From positions 1 through 64,000 of the forward strand of contig DASZRW010000130.1 of NCBI GenBank assembly GCA_035549015.1: 64,000 nucleotides of DNA, given 5' to 3'. The notes below the pieces were generated by a model that was not told the DNA's origin, searched no databases, and saw nothing but the letters and a program-made list of their open reading frames with translations. Of the stretch, positions 52,066 through 61,283 are shown in pieces. The stretch is from JAFDZV01 sp035549015. GTDB taxonomy: Bacteria > Bacteroidota > Ignavibacteria > OLB7. Position numbers and translations under genes: made by a program. Position 1 is the stretch's first letter; the number at the start of each line of letters is the position of its first letter.

Positions 52066-55000
52066 ATGGAAACGAAAGACCCGCCGATACGGGTACTGCT
52101 GGTGGACGACGATGAGGGGATGTTTGTCCTCATCAGCCACATGTTGCATCACTCGTCGAAGACGTTTGAAGTCCGTGCTGTTCCCTCCGCGGCAGGTCGT
52201 GTGGCACTCGGCGAATCGAACCACGACGTCTGCCTGGTAGGTGATGCCTCCACAAGTACGTCCGATCACATCGGCTTCGAACTCCTGGCATATGCCGATA
52301 CGATCGGCTTCGCGGCTCCGATCATCATTCTTTCGGAAACGGCGGACGAGGAACTGGACCTGCAGGCGATGAGCCTGGGTGCCTCGGACTGCATTGCCAA
52401 GGGGCAGCTCAACGCCCGGTTGCTGGAGCGCTCCATCCGATACGGTATCGAGCGGAATCGCATTCACGCAGCGCTTCGAAGCAGCGAGGAACGTGCCCGG
52501 CGCGTGCTCAACGCCGCGCCGGTGCTCCTGTTCGAGCTGGATCGTGATGGCATCGTCACGTTTGCCGAGGGGAGCGCACTGCGCGTGCTGCGTATTCGAA
52601 CGGAGGATCTGATTGGCCGTTCCGCCTTCGAGATCTATCCGCAGATGGAAGCGGAGACTCGCCGCGCCCTGAGCGGCCGCGCCGTTACCCGCACGATGGA
52701 GCTGAACGGCGTCGTTCTACAGACCCATGTCTCACCGACGCGCGATGCCGGCGGCCGGATCACCGGCGCTACCGGAGTGGCAACGGACATCACGCGGCGT
52801 GCCCGGTTCGAACGCGACCTGCGCGCCAACAAACGGGAACTGCAGGCAGAGCGCGATTTCATCACGACGATTCTCGACACGATGAGCAGCCTCGCCGTTG
52901 TCGTTGATCGCGACGGCCGGTTCGTTCGCTTCAACCGGGCATGCGAAAAGCTGACACAGTATCGCGTGCAGGAAGTTCAGGGGCGCTATTTCTGGGACTT
53001 CGTCGTGCCGCCGGACGAGGTGGAGGAGGCGAAGGCGCAGTTTGCGATTCGCCGCGACGGACCGTTCCCGAACGTGCGGGAGAATCACTGGGTTACACGT
53101 TCGGGCGAGCGGAGATATATCTCGTGGGCGAACAGCGCGATATTCGATTCCTCCGGCGATGTTGCCTACATCGTTGCAGCCGGGATCGATATCACCGAGC
53201 GCAAGGAGGTGGAGGATGCGCTGCGCTACAGCCAGCATCTCTTCCAGATGTTCATGGATCTCAGTTCCTCGGTGACCTTCATCAAGGACCGCAACCTTCG
53301 CTATGTCTTCGTGAACAAGACGTTCACCGAACTCGTCGGGCGCCCCGTTTCCGAGATCATCGGGCTGCGCGATGGCGATCTGTTCCCGGAGCCGCTTTCG
53401 GATCTGTGGGAAGAGGCTGACCGGATGGTGCTGACAAGCTCCGGAACCATTACGCGTGTGGACAAGGTGAGCGGCGATCGTCACTTCCTCACCACCAAGT
53501 TCACCGTCCCCGATGTATCGGGTCAGGTTCTGATCGGGGGCCAGTCCATCGAGATCACCGAACGTGTACAGGCGGAGCTGTCGCTGCGAAGGAGCGAGGA
53601 GCGCTTTCAGCTCGCGGCACGTGCAACGAACGATGCAATCTGGGACTGGGACATCGCCAGCAACACGCTTTCGTGGCATGCGAACGTTCATCACCTGTTC
53701 AAGTACGACCCCGAACTCGTAAAGGTCACGATGGACTGGTGGAAGGAGCGCCTGCATCCAGACGACTATGATGCCGTTACGCAGAGCCTTCGCGCCGCTG
53801 TCGAGGACAACGTGCAGTTCTGGACATGCGAGTATCGTTTCCAGTGCAGCGACGGTTCCTACGCATTTGTTCGCGACAGTGCATATCTGATGCGCGACGT
53901 CACCGGCACGCCGGTGCACATGATCGGCGCGATGACGGACCTGACCGAGAGGAAGAAGGTGGAGGACGCGCTGCGCGAGAGTGAGGAGCGCTATCGGCGA
54001 ATCGTGGAGACAGCGCAGGAAGGGATCATCATGATCGATGTGGAGGGGCGTATCAGGTTTGCAAATGCCCGCATATCCGAGATGCTGGGATATTCGTTGG
54101 AGAAGATGCGCAACCGACACTTCACGGTGTTTGCCGAGTCCGGGCATGGTCTGCCGATTGAGATCCTCCGCGGCCACGCGGCGGGCCTCCCGCAGCGTCA
54201 CGACATGAAACTGATTCGCGCGGACGGCACGGTGATGTGGGCCGTGGTCTCGGCCAATCCGCTGGTTGAACGCGACGGTTCTCCGGGAGGGACGCTTGCA
54301 ATGGTCTCGGACATAACCGATCGCAAGGAGGCCGAGAGAGCACTGCAGGAGATCAACGACCGGTTGGAAATGCGGGTTGCCGAACGCACCGCCGAGATCG
54401 TGGACATGATGGCGAGGCTGGAGCAGGCGCATCAGATCCAGCAGCGCTTTGTGGCGGACGCCTCGCACGATCTTCGTACGCCGCTCACGGTTGTGCGTGC
54501 CGAGCTGGATCTCCTGCTGCAGCGGGAGGTACACGACCTCTCGACGCGGCAGTCGCTGCTTCGCATTGCCAACGAGTCCAAGCGTCTCGAGAACATGGCG
54601 AGCGATCTTCTTCTGCTGGCGACAATCGATTCCCAGCGAACGCTCACGGCCACGGAGCTGATTCAACTGGACGACCTCTTGTTCGACTGTGTCGCGCAAT
54701 TGCAGACGCTTGCGGCCGACAAGGGCATTTCGTGGAACATCGACGTGCAGGAGCCGGTTTCCGTTCGGTGCAACGGGATGATGCTGCACCGTGCGGTGAC
54801 GAATGTGCTGGAGAATGCAATCAAGTATTCGGGGCGCTCGAGCATCGTTGAAGTACGACTGACGTATGTGGACGGCACTGCCACCGTCGAGGTCTCGGAC
54901 AATGGCGTCGGCATATCGCAGACAGACCTTCCGCACGTGTTCGATCGTTTTTATCGAGGCGATCTCACCCGCCAGACAACCGGCTCCGGCCTCGGGCTAT

Positions 55001-55134
55001 CGATCGTGAAAGCGGTGATCGACGGGCATGGCGGTGCCGTCGGGATCGAGTCCGAGTCCGGCAGGGGAACAACGATTTCGATGGCGATTCCCTTGGCATC
55101 GTTGGCGGCGCCGGCCCCGGCCGTGGCGGGCTGA
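52066..55134 (+). CDS. Multi-PAS histidine kinase with degenerate N-terminal receiver
   Basis: A 1022-residue soluble sensor kinase. Residues 7-125 are receiver-like (VLLVDDDEGMFVLI, IIILSETADE, CIAKGQL), but where the phospho-Asp should stand (DVCLV-D in relatives) this protein has Gly, followed by Asp (DVCLVGDAS), so phosphorylation is doubtful. Five PAS domains follow, most ending in a D-I/L-T-E/D-R-x linker (ATDITRRA, AAGIDITERKE, MTDLTERKK, VSDITDRKE). The kinase core has H-box ASHDLRTPLTVVRAE, N-box NVLENAIKYS, DNGVGI and GSGLGLSIVK. No membrane segments, so it senses in the cytoplasm. Confidence 0.9.
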   Translation: METKDPPIRVLLVDDDEGMFVLISHMLHHSSKTFEVRAVPSAAGRVALGESNHDVCLVGDASTSTSDHIGFELLAYADTIGFAAPIIILSETADEELDLQAMSLGASDCIAKGQLNARLLERSIRYGIERNRIHAALRSSEERARRVLNAAPVLLFELDRDGIVTFAEGSALRVLRIRTEDLIGRSAFEIYPQMEAETRRALSGRAVTRTMELNGVVLQTHVSPTRDAGGRITGATGVATDITRRARFERDLRANKRELQAERDFITTILDTMSSLAVVVDRDGRFVRFNRACEKLTQYRVQEVQGRYFWDFVVPPDEVEEAKAQFAIRRDGPFPNVRENHWVTRSGERRYISWANSAIFDSSGDVAYIVAAGIDITERKEVEDALRYSQHLFQMFMDLSSSVTFIKDRNLRYVFVNKTFTELVGRPVSEIIGLRDGDLFPEPLSDLWEEADRMVLTSSGTITRVDKVSGDRHFLTTKFTVPDVSGQVLIGGQSIEITERVQAELSLRRSEERFQLAARATNDAIWDWDIASNTLSWHANVHHLFKYDPELVKVTMDWWKERLHPDDYDAVTQSLRAAVEDNVQFWTCEYRFQCSDGSYAFVRDSAYLMRDVTGTPVHMIGAMTDLTERKKVEDALRESEERYRRIVETAQEGIIMIDVEGRIRFANARISEMLGYSLEKMRNRHFTVFAESGHGLPIEILRGHAAGLPQRHDMKLIRADGTVMWAVVSANPLVERDGSPGGTLAMVSDITDRKEAERALQEINDRLEMRVAERTAEIVDMMARLEQAHQIQQRFVADASHDLRTPLTVVRAELDLLLQREVHDLSTRQSLLRIANESKRLENMASDLLLLATIDSQRTLTATELIQLDDLLFDCVAQLQTLAADKGISWNIDVQEPVSVRCNGMMLHRAVTNVLENAIKYSGRSSIVEVRLTYVDGTATVEVSDNGVGISQTDLPHVFDRFYRGDLTRQTTGSGLGLSIVKAVIDGHGGAVGIESESGRGTTISMAIPLASLAAPAPAVAG

Positions 55135-55489
55135 ACCGGGCGCTTCCGGGTGGAGAGGGGAGGGGGAACGAGCTATATCACATCACGACACATCTCATCT
55201 TCTTCTCATTTACGGATTGTAGCTTGCCAACCGGTGGTAACAACGTCGACGGCAGTGGCTCATCTTTCAAATCACTGTATTTCGTGCCTGCGAACATGGC
55301 ATTCGCATTCGGGGGGCATGAAGATGTGAGGGATGCAGTGCATTCTATCGTCGTTCAAGTGGAAACCGCCACCAAGGCTGATAGCCGTACAATCGAGCTT
55401 CAATAATCGACCACGAACCGCTGTGGCCGTGACTGGTAGTGCTTTGAATCCACTTCCGAGTCATGCGGTTTGCGTGGGGAGAGAGATTC
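55135..55489. other. Gap between kinase genes with repeated motif
   Basis: About 355 bases without a supported gene. It carries the 18-base word ATCTCATCTTCTTCTCAT at 55192-55209, preceded by CGAGCTATATCA at 55169-55180; both recur behind the second kinase gene. A small hairpin TGCGAA/TTCGCA stands at 55289-55307. Confidence 0.4.
55169..55209 (+). repeat. Composite repeat after kinase gene 1
   Basis: CGAGCTATATCA (55169-55180), an 11-base spacer and ATCTCATCTTCTTCTCAT (55192-55209). The second copy at 57071-57101 reads CGAACTGTATCA and ATCTCATCTTCTCCTCAT with almost no spacer. Each lies 30-65 bases after a kinase stop codon. It may be a promoter or regulator site. Confidence 0.55.
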
Positions 55490-57007
55490 ATGGCAGCAAC
55501 GCTGGAGCATCTGATGGATTCCTTGTCAGATGCGATCATCAGTACCGATCGAAGCGGCATCATTCGGAGTGCAAACGCAGCCGCGCGCCGCTACGTCGGT
55601 GAGTCGTTCGTCGGTGTTTCACTTTCGTCGTTCATCGAAGCGGACTCACGTGAACGGTTCGCAGCGATCGCGAACGGCTTCGTGGCGGAACCCGCTCCGA
55701 TCGAGCTCTCCATGCAGTCCCATGTCAACGGTCTGGCCGAGCGAGTGATTATCTCGACGGCGCTGCCGTTCGATCACGATGTCGACGAATGCTGGTGGTT
55801 GCTCAGGAAGGCCGGCACGCACATGATGCCGGCGATGCAGGGAGGTACCTACTCCGGTGCTACCGGCTCCACAGGGACGTTCGGCGGCGACGGAGCATAT
55901 CGCAGCCTCATTGAGCACATACCGGACATTACCTGGACCATCCGTGCCGATGGGAGCATGGCGTTCATCAGCTCGCGCATCGAGGAGATCCTGGGCTATA
56001 CGCCTGACAGCATCTATGCGCTCGGTGCCGACATCTGCCGCCGGCTGATCCATCCGGACCACGTGCGGGAGTTCATTGAGGCACACCACCGTCTGTTCGA
56101 ACACAATCAGGCGTACAGTGTCGAGTTCCGCATTCGCAACAGCGCCGGTACCTATATCTGGGTGCATAGTCGCGCAATCATGACCTATCAGCGCGACGGC
56201 GTTCTTCATGCCGACGGCGTCTGCACGGATATCACGCAGCGCAAGCAGTTGGAGGAGGCGCTACGCCATGAGCATGATGTGTTGATCCGGCGGATGGATG
56301 AACGATCGGCAGAAGTGAGCGCCATGGCCGAACGTACCCGCAGGTCGCAGGTGCGTTTTGTGGCACATGCCTCGCACGACCTGCTCACTCCGCTTACCGT
56401 TGTTCGCGCGGAACTGGAACTGCTGAAGCAGAGCACGGTGCACGATGATGAAACGCGCGAAGCACTGAACCGGATCGACATGGAGTCGCGGCGCCTGGAT
56501 CATCTTACGAAGGACCTGCTTCTGCTTGCAACGCTCGATAGCCTGGATCCGAATGCGGACTTCCGGCCGACGCGCCTCGATGAGCTTGTATTGAACTGCC
56601 TGGCCGATTCAAACGAGCTGGCGAATGAGAAGGGGCTCATGTGGAACGTTCAGTTCAGCGAGACGCCGGAAGTTCTGAGTGCACCCAACATGGTGCAGCG
56701 GGCGATTGCCAACGTGCTGGACAACGCCGTCAAGTATTCCCCCGTTGGCGGGTCGATAACGGTCCGCGTGATGGCGAAGGAGAGGCGGGCCTGCATCATC
56801 GTTGAGGACACAGGAAGCGGCATTGGGGCCGATCCCGTGGAGCAGCTCTTCGAGCGCTTCTATCGTGGCGATGGTTCGCGAAGCACTATCGGAAGCGGGC
56901 TCGGGCTCTCCATCGTCAAGTCCGTGACCGATGCGCATGGCGGCGAGGTGATCCTTGAACCATTGGATCCGGTTGGTACCCGTGTTTCGATTGCCCTGCC
57001 GTTGTAG
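55490..57007 (+). CDS. PAS histidine kinase
   Basis: A 505-residue soluble kinase with two PAS domains (about 5-110; and 145-265 with RSLIEHIPDITWTIRADGS, ending VCTDITQRKQ), a HisKA dimerisation domain and an HATPase core (NVLDNAVKYSP, DTGSGIG, GSGLGLSIVK). The H-box reads ASHDLLTPLTVVRAE: the Arg of the usual HDLRTPLT, present in the preceding kinase, is Leu. The two kinases are otherwise similar in the core and are probably a duplicated pair. ATG 55490 has a GGGGAGAGAG tract six bases upstream, one of few good ribosome-binding sites here; ATG 55463 is an alternative. Confidence 0.9.
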   Translation: MAATLEHLMDSLSDAIISTDRSGIIRSANAAARRYVGESFVGVSLSSFIEADSRERFAAIANGFVAEPAPIELSMQSHVNGLAERVIISTALPFDHDVDECWWLLRKAGTHMMPAMQGGTYSGATGSTGTFGGDGAYRSLIEHIPDITWTIRADGSMAFISSRIEEILGYTPDSIYALGADICRRLIHPDHVREFIEAHHRLFEHNQAYSVEFRIRNSAGTYIWVHSRAIMTYQRDGVLHADGVCTDITQRKQLEEALRHEHDVLIRRMDERSAEVSAMAERTRRSQVRFVAHASHDLLTPLTVVRAELELLKQSTVHDDETREALNRIDMESRRLDHLTKDLLLLATLDSLDPNADFRPTRLDELVLNCLADSNELANEKGLMWNVQFSETPEVLSAPNMVQRAIANVLDNAVKYSPVGGSITVRVMAKERRACIIVEDTGSGIGADPVEQLFERFYRGDGSRSTIGSGLGLSIVKSVTDAHGGEVILEPLDPVGTRVSIALPL

Positions 57008-57070
57008 TGTCACGAAGGCGTAGAGCGGCCTGCGTGGCGGAAACCCGTCTTCGGCTGGATCAAGGAGCGA

Positions 57071-57101
57071 CGAACTGTATCAAATCTCATCTTCTCCTCA
57101 T
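57071..57101 (+). repeat. Composite repeat after kinase gene 2
   Basis: CGAACTGTATCA (57071-57082) directly followed by ATCTCATCTTCTCCTCAT (57084-57101). Two and one mismatches to the copy at 55169-55209. It stands just upstream of the possible structured RNA and may drive it. Confidence 0.55.
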
Positions 57102-57156
57102 ATAGCGCGAGTATATTGAACTCGTTCTTTTGGCTTATGGGTGTTCTTTGAGAACC

Positions 57157-57410
57157 AGACTCGCGCTCAAAGGAATAGAAGATGATTGGAGGCAGATTCA
57201 AGTGCATGTCACCGAAAGCTGCTTCTTCATCGAGGTCCAGAAGTTTGAGGGTGATAATACACGAGAGGTCCTTCTCAGGAATGAAGTTCGGATGACCTTA
57301 TGGCAGAAAAGGCCATCAGTCTTCTCCTGTCGCAATCCCTTCGAGGGAACGCGGTAGTGTATTTCCCCGGTCATGTTCTGTTCCGATATTGAGCGCGAGT
57401 TTTTTTTTTG
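57157..57410 (+). ncRNA. Possible structured RNA with long-range closing stem
   Basis: ACTCGCGCTCAA (57159-57170) is perfectly complementary to TTGAGCGCGAGT (57389-57400), extendable by two pairs (one G-T), and a run of ten T's follows. Within the enclosed 218 bases lie two good hairpins: GATG-A-CCTT...AAGG-C-CATC at 57291-57317, and CTGTCGC-AAT-CCCT-TCG-AGGG-AAC-GCGGTAG at 57327-57357. This layout is that of a small RNA closed by its terminal stem with an intrinsic terminator. It does not match RNase P RNA, tmRNA or SRP RNA motifs; 6S RNA cannot be excluded by eye. Confidence 0.4.
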
Positions 57411-57924
57411 CTACCACCAACTTCGCGGCGACCTGCACCCCGGGTCGTTCCTTGTGATAGAGTCTCGGCCCCTCGCTACGTGTACGCGAAACCTTCGTTC
57501 AATCAGTCTACGCTCTTGGGAATCGCTATCCCGACAGGTGAATCGTATCTGTGTGCCTTGAGGGTCGCATCCGTGCAGGCAGAACCAACGTGTCTGCTGC
57601 GGGATTGCGGCGTTGGGTATCACCTGCTGCGATTCGCGGCTGTGATGGGTGGCATGATGACAGTATCGCAGTTGCTGTTCCGGGTTGTGCACTGCAGCCA
57701 CTGTCTGCCGCGTTGACGTCGCACACATTGCCGTTCTCTCCGTGCAGCGCATGGCGTGCTGATTGCGGAGATGCATTGCATGTGCAGCTCACCGGTAATT
57801 ATTGCCGCCTCCTCCAGCCGCGAACAGTGCCTGCAGGACCCCATGCCGTCATGGGATACTGATCTGCCAACGCCGCTCCAAGCGTGCGGCGGGATCGGAG
57901 ATCTCACCGCATGCCAGACATAGT

Positions 57925-57956
57925 ACGGCCGTGCAGTCTCGCAACTGCACGGCCGT
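57925..57956. terminator. Perfect 12-base hairpin
   Basis: ACGGCCGTGCAG and CTGCACGGCCGT flank an 8-base loop. It lies 64 bases past the end of the LamG gene on its strand and could end that transcript; no T-run is present on either side. Confidence 0.55.
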
Positions 57957-58019
57957 TACATTATCTCCCTGCTGCGGGCAGCACGCATGCGTTCTTCGGC
58001 CGGAGCCGGGTGAATGCTG

Positions 58020-58850
58020 CTACTTCAATGCCGGCTGCAGATCCGTATCGCCCGTTACGCTGGCCGCAACGAAGACCGGAGTGGAGGGCGTTCCCACGGT
58101 CACGGCGTTGTTCGTCTGCGAGGAGCCGTTGCGAACCATGAGACCGGAACCCGCGCCGTTTCTGTTCATGTCGTACACAACGGCCAGCCCGGGTGTCCCG
58201 GCCGGAGCGGGGCTGGTCATCGTCTGACGGATCTCGGCCGCGGAGCGGGCGGTGCTCCAGACGCGGAAGTCGTCGATCATCCCGGCAAAGTAACCGAACG
58301 GGCCGCCGCCGATACCACCATAGACATATCGTCCCGAAACCAATCCGGCCGACGGATGCACGTACTTCATCGTGCTTGCAAGCCCTGTGCGCGCCAGCGC
58401 GCCGTTGACATAGAGCGTGGGGAGGCGATCCTGATAGACCACTGCAATGTGCGTCCATCCGTGGATCGGCGCCTCGTACACGAGCACGGCCGGCATGTGA
58501 TCGGCTGCGTGTTCGTAGACACTGATGCCGTTCGTCCCGACGGAGATCCCGACGCCCGCGTGGCCGGCTCCCCAGACCGCGGTTCCATGCAGAGGATAGA
58601 CGGCGTAGTGCTCTCCCTCAACGCCGCTCTGATATCCGGTGGCAACCTCACGGTCGATCTGATGTGTGGTTGTGGGATTCACCCAGAGTTCGATGGTGAA
58701 GGTGTTCGTAACGTCCAATGCCGACGAAGCGACCACGTAGTCCGTGGTGCCATTGCAGGCCAGCACACTGTTGGATGCCTGCTGCGCAAATGCCGCCGCC
58801 GGCATCGCCGCAAGCAGTGCGAGGTAGGGAATGAATCGGTAGCGCATCAT
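58020..58850 (-). CDS. Exported LamG-domain protein
   Basis: A 276-residue secreted protein with a signal peptide cut after AAAFA. The rest is one concanavalin A-like/LamG domain: DYVVASSALDVTNTFTIELW at the start, then GWTHIAVVYQDRLPTLYVNG, and the characteristic FAGMIDDFRVWSTARSAAEI near the end. Such domains bind glycans or proteins. There is no T9SS tail, so the protein may stay in the periplasm or be incomplete relative to longer relatives. Ligand unknown. Confidence 0.83.
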   Translation of the reverse strand: MMRYRFIPYLALLAAMPAAAFAQQASNSVLACNGTTDYVVASSALDVTNTFTIELWVNPTTTHQIDREVATGYQSGVEGEHYAVYPLHGTAVWGAGHAGVGISVGTNGISVYEHAADHMPAVLVYEAPIHGWTHIAVVYQDRLPTLYVNGALARTGLASTMKYVHPSAGLVSGRYVYGGIGGGPFGYFAGMIDDFRVWSTARSAAEIRQTMTSPAPAGTPGLAVVYDMNRNGAGSGLMVRNGSSQTNNAVTVGTPSTPVFVAASVTGDTDLQPALK

Positions 58851-59030
58851 GGAATCGATTCCTGATCATGAAACGGACATTGTGAACCCTCGTGCCGAGG
58901 TATTCGGATTCGCGTCCGACACATCGTGCGCATCGAGGTTGAATGCCTCACGCCGCGCAACTGCCTCCATCCCACCGAGACGGGATGCGCGGAGGTGTTG
59001 CCGCATGCGGTGTGCAATCCTCGAAGACCT

Positions 59031-61166
59031 CTATTGATGCCGATCGTCGCGCGGCTGCTGGTCAACCGTCACCGTGGCGCCGCGCGAGAGAACGCGTCCC
59101 TCCGGAAGATCGTTCGGGAAGCGGCTCGTATCAACACCGGCCCCAAGGATCTCGATATCTCCAGGCTGAATGCCGCGCTGGCTCATGAACGTCTTCAGAC
59201 GATCGGCGACATACTGGGCGCGGCCTCGGGAGAGCTCCATGTTGTACGAATCATCTCCGATTCGATCGGTATATCCAACCACGCGAACCCTGGCCCCGTC
59301 ATGCATCTGCCCTGCCAGCTCGCGCAGCCACAGATCGTGCCCTCTGTCGCCGGCGGCGGAGCGAAAGCCGAAGCCGACCAGTGCGTAGTTGAGCCGTTCG
59401 AGCGAGGGAGTGCGTTCAAGCGAGCCATGTACCACCGTGCTGTTGCGTTCGAGTGCGAGCGAGATCGTGTCGTACGCAAACTTCATCTGTCCGGTGGAAT
59501 CCTCCACCCGCAGTTCGGCAACGAGCTCCTTGAGCGAGCTGTCGATGCTGTTGTCTTCGAGCAGCCAGGAGATCTCGTTGTGTCCGGCTCTGGTATCCGC
59601 CATCGTAAAGAGTGCCAGCGGCTTTTCGCGCTGGCGTATCGTGATCTGCCAGTCCCGTACCCCAGCCTCGGCGCTCATGATCGGAGTTAGTTTCACGAGC
59701 GGCGGATTGAACTCCCGTACAACACGCTCCGTTGCCACTGGAGCCAGCATCTCGGCCGTTGCCGACGCGATAACCACCCGCCGGTTTTCGCCGCGGCCGT
59801 CGGAAGTTGCATCGTCCGAGCGCGGCAGAGGGCCGGTACCGGCGCGAACGTCGATTCGGTTTTTCGCGATCCCCCACACGGCGTTCAGGTAACTGCGAAC
59901 GCGTGCAGCGCGCTGCGCGGCAAGCGAGTCCGGTTCATCGCCGGCGGTAGTTCCGAACAGTGTGATTCGTGCGGTGCGATCCTCGCGCAATCGCATCCCC
60001 ACGAGGTTCAACACCTGGTGCGACATCGCCACCGGCCGCAATTCGGCTACGGCTGTGTAGGAAAAATCATGCGTTGCCTCGGCCGGGAGCGTCTTGTAGC
60101 GGGCCGCAATGGTATCGGAGCCCGGCTCGAAGTAGATAACCGGCAGCAGTGGAAGGTGGTCGCGGAAGACGATCTCGTTCACACGGATTACCGCCTGCGC
60201 AGTAGTGTGTCCGTTCGAATCGGATCCCTCCATCGTGATAGCGGCGGTGAGTGCCGGAACATGGCGTGCAGTGTCGCGTGCCGGAGTCTGCCGGATGGAT
60301 GGCGTGTCCGGCGGTGAAACGGGCATTCGGTTTGTCGCCTCGAACTGCACTCCCAGGCCGAGATTCACCGAGGCATCGCGCCACGCTACTTCGGCGAGCG
60401 AACGGAGGAGATCGTATCGTGCCGATACCGAGGGGACCAGCCACATGTTCCCTGGAATCCGGAGCGGAAAGGAGAGTGCAGCCAGGCCGCTGACCGCAAG
60501 GCGGCGTATGCTGAGGGGAGTGGTGTTCGGTATCGGGTGCGACTGTTCACCATCGGAGAAGCTGCGGTCCGGAGTGAGAATGACGTCCGTTGCCGTGAAG
60601 GTTCCTCCGATCCGGTATCCCACGCATCCTCCGGCCGACAGGCTGATCGCCGGAGCAAGTGCATACTGGCCGAGCAGATCGAGCTCGATCGTATTGATCC
60701 TCGTGTTCAAACGGAACTCCCGGTCGATATCAACCAGCACATGTCCGCTGGCGGGATCGAGCAGTCGTTGAAAGTCGCGCGGCTTCTCGGCGAGCTTCGT
60801 TGCTGCGGAGGCAAACCCGAGCCGGACGCTGAACCCGAGGCGTTCCCCGAAGGCGCGGGGCAGTACAGCCACCAGCCCGCCGCGGATCGTGGTCGTGAGG
60901 CCGTTGGTGAATACGCCACAGTCCGGGGATCCCTCGTATACCGGAATCTGCGCGGGCTGTGCGCCAATACCGAAATCGCCAACTGCTCCAACGCGCACCG
61001 GTGCTTCGGGAATGTTCTGCGCATCGAGTTGCCGGAGCGGGGTGATGATTCCAGTCGCGAGAAGCAGAATGCCCGATGCAAACAGACGAACCCATCCTGC
61101 GACATCCCGGCCGGGCCGGGTCCGAGGTTGGGTTCCACTACGATGCGGGAGACGGCCATCGTCCAT
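59031..61166 (-). CDS. Outer-membrane protein with two OmpA-like domains
   Basis: A 711-residue protein with a signal segment (FASGILLLATGIITPL). Residues about 60-300 are strand-rich with aromatic ends, like an OmpA-type or porin-like barrel (LGFSVRLGFASAATKL, LSAGGCVGYRIGGTF). Two OmpA C-terminal-type domains follow: one around LFGTTAGDEPDSLAAQRAAR with GENRRVVIA, and one at the end around VVGYTDRIGDDSYNMELSRG. Having two such domains separated by a 150-residue linker domain is unusual. It probably ties the outer membrane to peptidoglycan. The first OmpA copy lacks the usual T-D of GHTD (reads GTTA). ATG 61166 is chosen; 61247 lies inside the terminator of the next gene. Confidence 0.8.
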   Translation of the reverse strand: MDDGRLPHRSGTQPRTRPGRDVAGWVRLFASGILLLATGIITPLRQLDAQNIPEAPVRVGAVGDFGIGAQPAQIPVYEGSPDCGVFTNGLTTTIRGGLVAVLPRAFGERLGFSVRLGFASAATKLAEKPRDFQRLLDPASGHVLVDIDREFRLNTRINTIELDLLGQYALAPAISLSAGGCVGYRIGGTFTATDVILTPDRSFSDGEQSHPIPNTTPLSIRRLAVSGLAALSFPLRIPGNMWLVPSVSARYDLLRSLAEVAWRDASVNLGLGVQFEATNRMPVSPPDTPSIRQTPARDTARHVPALTAAITMEGSDSNGHTTAQAVIRVNEIVFRDHLPLLPVIYFEPGSDTIAARYKTLPAEATHDFSYTAVAELRPVAMSHQVLNLVGMRLREDRTARITLFGTTAGDEPDSLAAQRAARVRSYLNAVWGIAKNRIDVRAGTGPLPRSDDATSDGRGENRRVVIASATAEMLAPVATERVVREFNPPLVKLTPIMSAEAGVRDWQITIRQREKPLALFTMADTRAGHNEISWLLEDNSIDSSLKELVAELRVEDSTGQMKFAYDTISLALERNSTVVHGSLERTPSLERLNYALVGFGFRSAAGDRGHDLWLRELAGQMHDGARVRVVGYTDRIGDDSYNMELSRGRAQYVADRLKTFMSQRGIQPGDIEILGAGVDTSRFPNDLPEGRVLSRGATVTVDQQPRDDRHQ

Positions 61167-61213
61167 AAGTAGACGCAATCTATCAGCGGAAGGATGGTTG
61201 CGCAAGAATAGAA

Positions 61214-61244
61214 GAAGGGGCCGCTTCCCGTAAGCGGCCCCTTC
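61214..61244 (-). terminator. Terminator of the Gly/His-rich lipoprotein gene
   Basis: A perfect 13-base stem (GAAGGGGCCGCTT / AAGCGGCCCCTTC) with a 5-base loop, 40 bases past the lipoprotein stop on the minus strand. The minus-strand RNA continues with UUCUAUUCUUG, a weak U-rich tail. Confidence 0.7.
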
Positions 61245-61283
61245 CATGCGTTCGATCCGAACGTCAGACGCTTCAATAACGTC

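Larger units (their letters stand above)
57008..58019. other. Intergenic region with structured, AT-richer part
   Basis: About 1 kb without a confident gene. It holds the second copy of the composite repeat (57071-57101), a possible structured RNA (57157-57410) and the hairpin at 57925-57956. A 75-codon frame at 57130-57357 overlaps the structured part; it starts in an odd place and has atypical codon use. Confidence 0.4.

Noticed and set aside
57130..57357. 75-codon open frame behind the second kinase
   Set aside because: It overlaps hairpins that explain the sequence better as RNA, has atypical codon use and resembles no family. Kept only as an alternative.
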